Positions 63,314-64,000 of a stretch of 64,000 nt of DNA are shown one piece after another (position 1 is the first letter of the stretch; each line of letters starts with the position of its first letter). Source of the stretch: Paraburkholderia azotifigens. Its GTDB lineage: Bacteria; Pseudomonadota; Gammaproteobacteria; Burkholderiales; Burkholderiaceae. The stretch covers positions 1,054,001 to 1,118,000 of the forward strand of contig NZ_VOQS01000003.1 of the NCBI RefSeq assembly GCF_007995085.1, in the 5' to 3' direction. Position numbers and translations under genes: made by a program. Under the pieces are notes generated by a model, which saw only the letters and a program-made list of their open reading frames with translations, was not told the DNA's origin and did no database searches.

Positions 63314-64000
63314 GCGGCGAGGTTCCTGTCGTCTGCGGACGCGCTGATCGCTTCGTCGCTCCCGGGATGCGCGGGCACGCACATCGGCGCGCCCGTCTGC
63401 GGATGCGCGATGCGCAGCATCGGCACGTCGAAGGTCGCTTCGAGATGCTGCGGGTCCATGATCGCGTCGGGCGTGCCCTGCGCGACGATGCGGCCGCCGC
63501 GCATCAACACGATTTCGTCGCTGTATGCGGCGGCCTGATTCAGATCGTGCAGCACCCAGACGATGGTCAGACCGCGCTCGCGATTGAGCCGGCGCAGTTC
63601 GCCGAGAATGTCGAGCTGATGATGAATGTCGAGATACGTGGTCGGCTCATCGAGCAGCACGATGGGCGCGCGTTGCGCGAGCGCCATTGCGATCCACGCA
63701 CGTTGCCGCTCGCCACCGGACAGCGCGGCGACGTCGCGTGCGGCATCGTCGGCAATACCGCTTGCGGCGAGCGCATCGTCGATCGCCGCGTGGTCCTCTT
63801 TCGACAAGCCGCGCATCCAGCCGCCGTGCGCGTAGCGTCCGTAAGCAACCAGTTCGCGCACGGAGAGACCGGCGGGAATCTGGTTGAACTGCGAGAGCAT
63901 CGTCAGCGTGCGCGCAAGATCGCGCCGCCGATATGACACGAGCGGTTTGCCCGCCACCGTCACTTCGCCCGCAAGCGGCGGTTGCAAACCGGCGAGCGTG
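63310..64000 (-). CDS. orbC: Ferric siderophore ABC transporter ATP-binding protein (OrbC-like), 5' end outside the window
   Basis: FepC/FhuC-type ATPase, partial: the N-terminus with Walker A lies beyond the right edge and the frame is open to base 64000 (TLAGLQPPLAGEV). Visible are the Q-loop MLSQFNQIPAGLSVRELVAYGRYAHGGW, signature LSGGERQRAWIAMALAQ, Walker B IVLLDEPTTYLDIHHQLDIL, and switch VLHDLNQAAAYSDEIVLMRGG. It powers uptake through the fused permease OrbD. In related loci orbG, orbH and orbS would follow upstream, outside this window. Confidence 0.94.
   Translation of the reverse strand, partial: TLAGLQPPLAGEVTVAGKPLVSYRRRDLARTLTMLSQFNQIPAGLSVRELVAYGRYAHGGWMRGLSKEDHAAIDDALAASGIADDAARDVAALSGGERQRAWIAMALAQRAPIVLLDEPTTYLDIHHQLDILGELRRLNRERGLTIVWVLHDLNQAAAYSDEIVLMRGGRIVAQGTPDAIMDPQHLEATFDVPMLRIAHPQTGAPMCVPAHPGSDEAISASADDRNLAA

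Overview
The window reads as a chromosomal segment of a high-GC betaproteobacterium of the order Burkholderiales, most likely Paraburkholderia, Caballeronia or Burkholderia. The support is the gene content: a pobA and catBAC/catR aromatic catabolism set, a DUF3331 protein, an mprF-acvB pair, and a siderophore locus whose gene order matches the ornibactin/malleobactin clusters of Burkholderia. No rRNA, tRNA, insertion sequence, prophage or CRISPR array was seen.

Layout. 1-1274: tail of an AraC-type regulator and pobA (4-hydroxybenzoate hydroxylase). 1505-10694: a secreted BON protein, then two molybdenum hydroxylase systems on the minus strand: iorB-iorA, and a large subunit / 2Fe-2S subunit / triheme cytochrome c set followed by an xdhC gene broken by one in-frame amber codon. 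11160-15231: a 24-residue hydrophobic protein behind a sigma-54-like promoter, then mprF-acvB. 15809-21316: a tripartite efflux operon (emrB, emrA, tolC-like) led by two MarR paralogues, with four copies of one operator. 21404-24318: norR and hmp, divergent, sharing three GT-N7-AC sites and a sigma-54 promoter (nitric oxide detoxification). 24449-27963: catC, catA, catB and divergent catR (beta-ketoadipate pathway, catechol branch).

27941-36813: a mixed region with a membrane protein, a YbfB-type MFS transporter, a secreted cupin, a DUF3331 protein, azoR, an Rrf2 regulator, a LysR regulator, an NCS1 permease and an Lrp/AsnC regulator. The cupin gene, azoR and the Rrf2 gene share a spaced palindrome (AACTACGA-N9-TCGCAGTT type), suggesting a small Rrf2 redox regulon.

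36830-64000: an ornibactin/malleobactin-type hydroxamate siderophore locus. From the right edge leftward it holds orbC (cut by the window end), orbD, orbF and orbB for uptake and iron release; orbE (export, inverted); orbI and orbJ (NRPSs); orbK (acyltransferase); pvdA (ornithine N5-hydroxylase); orbA (receptor); and orbL (acyltransferase). Adenylation pocket residues read by eye predict the order modified ornithine, D-aspartate, serine, modified ornithine. Divergent ECF-type promoters (TAAAT-N16-CGTC) lie between orbE and orbI. The pvdF formyltransferase gene, which sits between orbA and orbL in Burkholderia cenocepacia, is absent from that position, so the acylation pattern of the product may differ from ornibactin.
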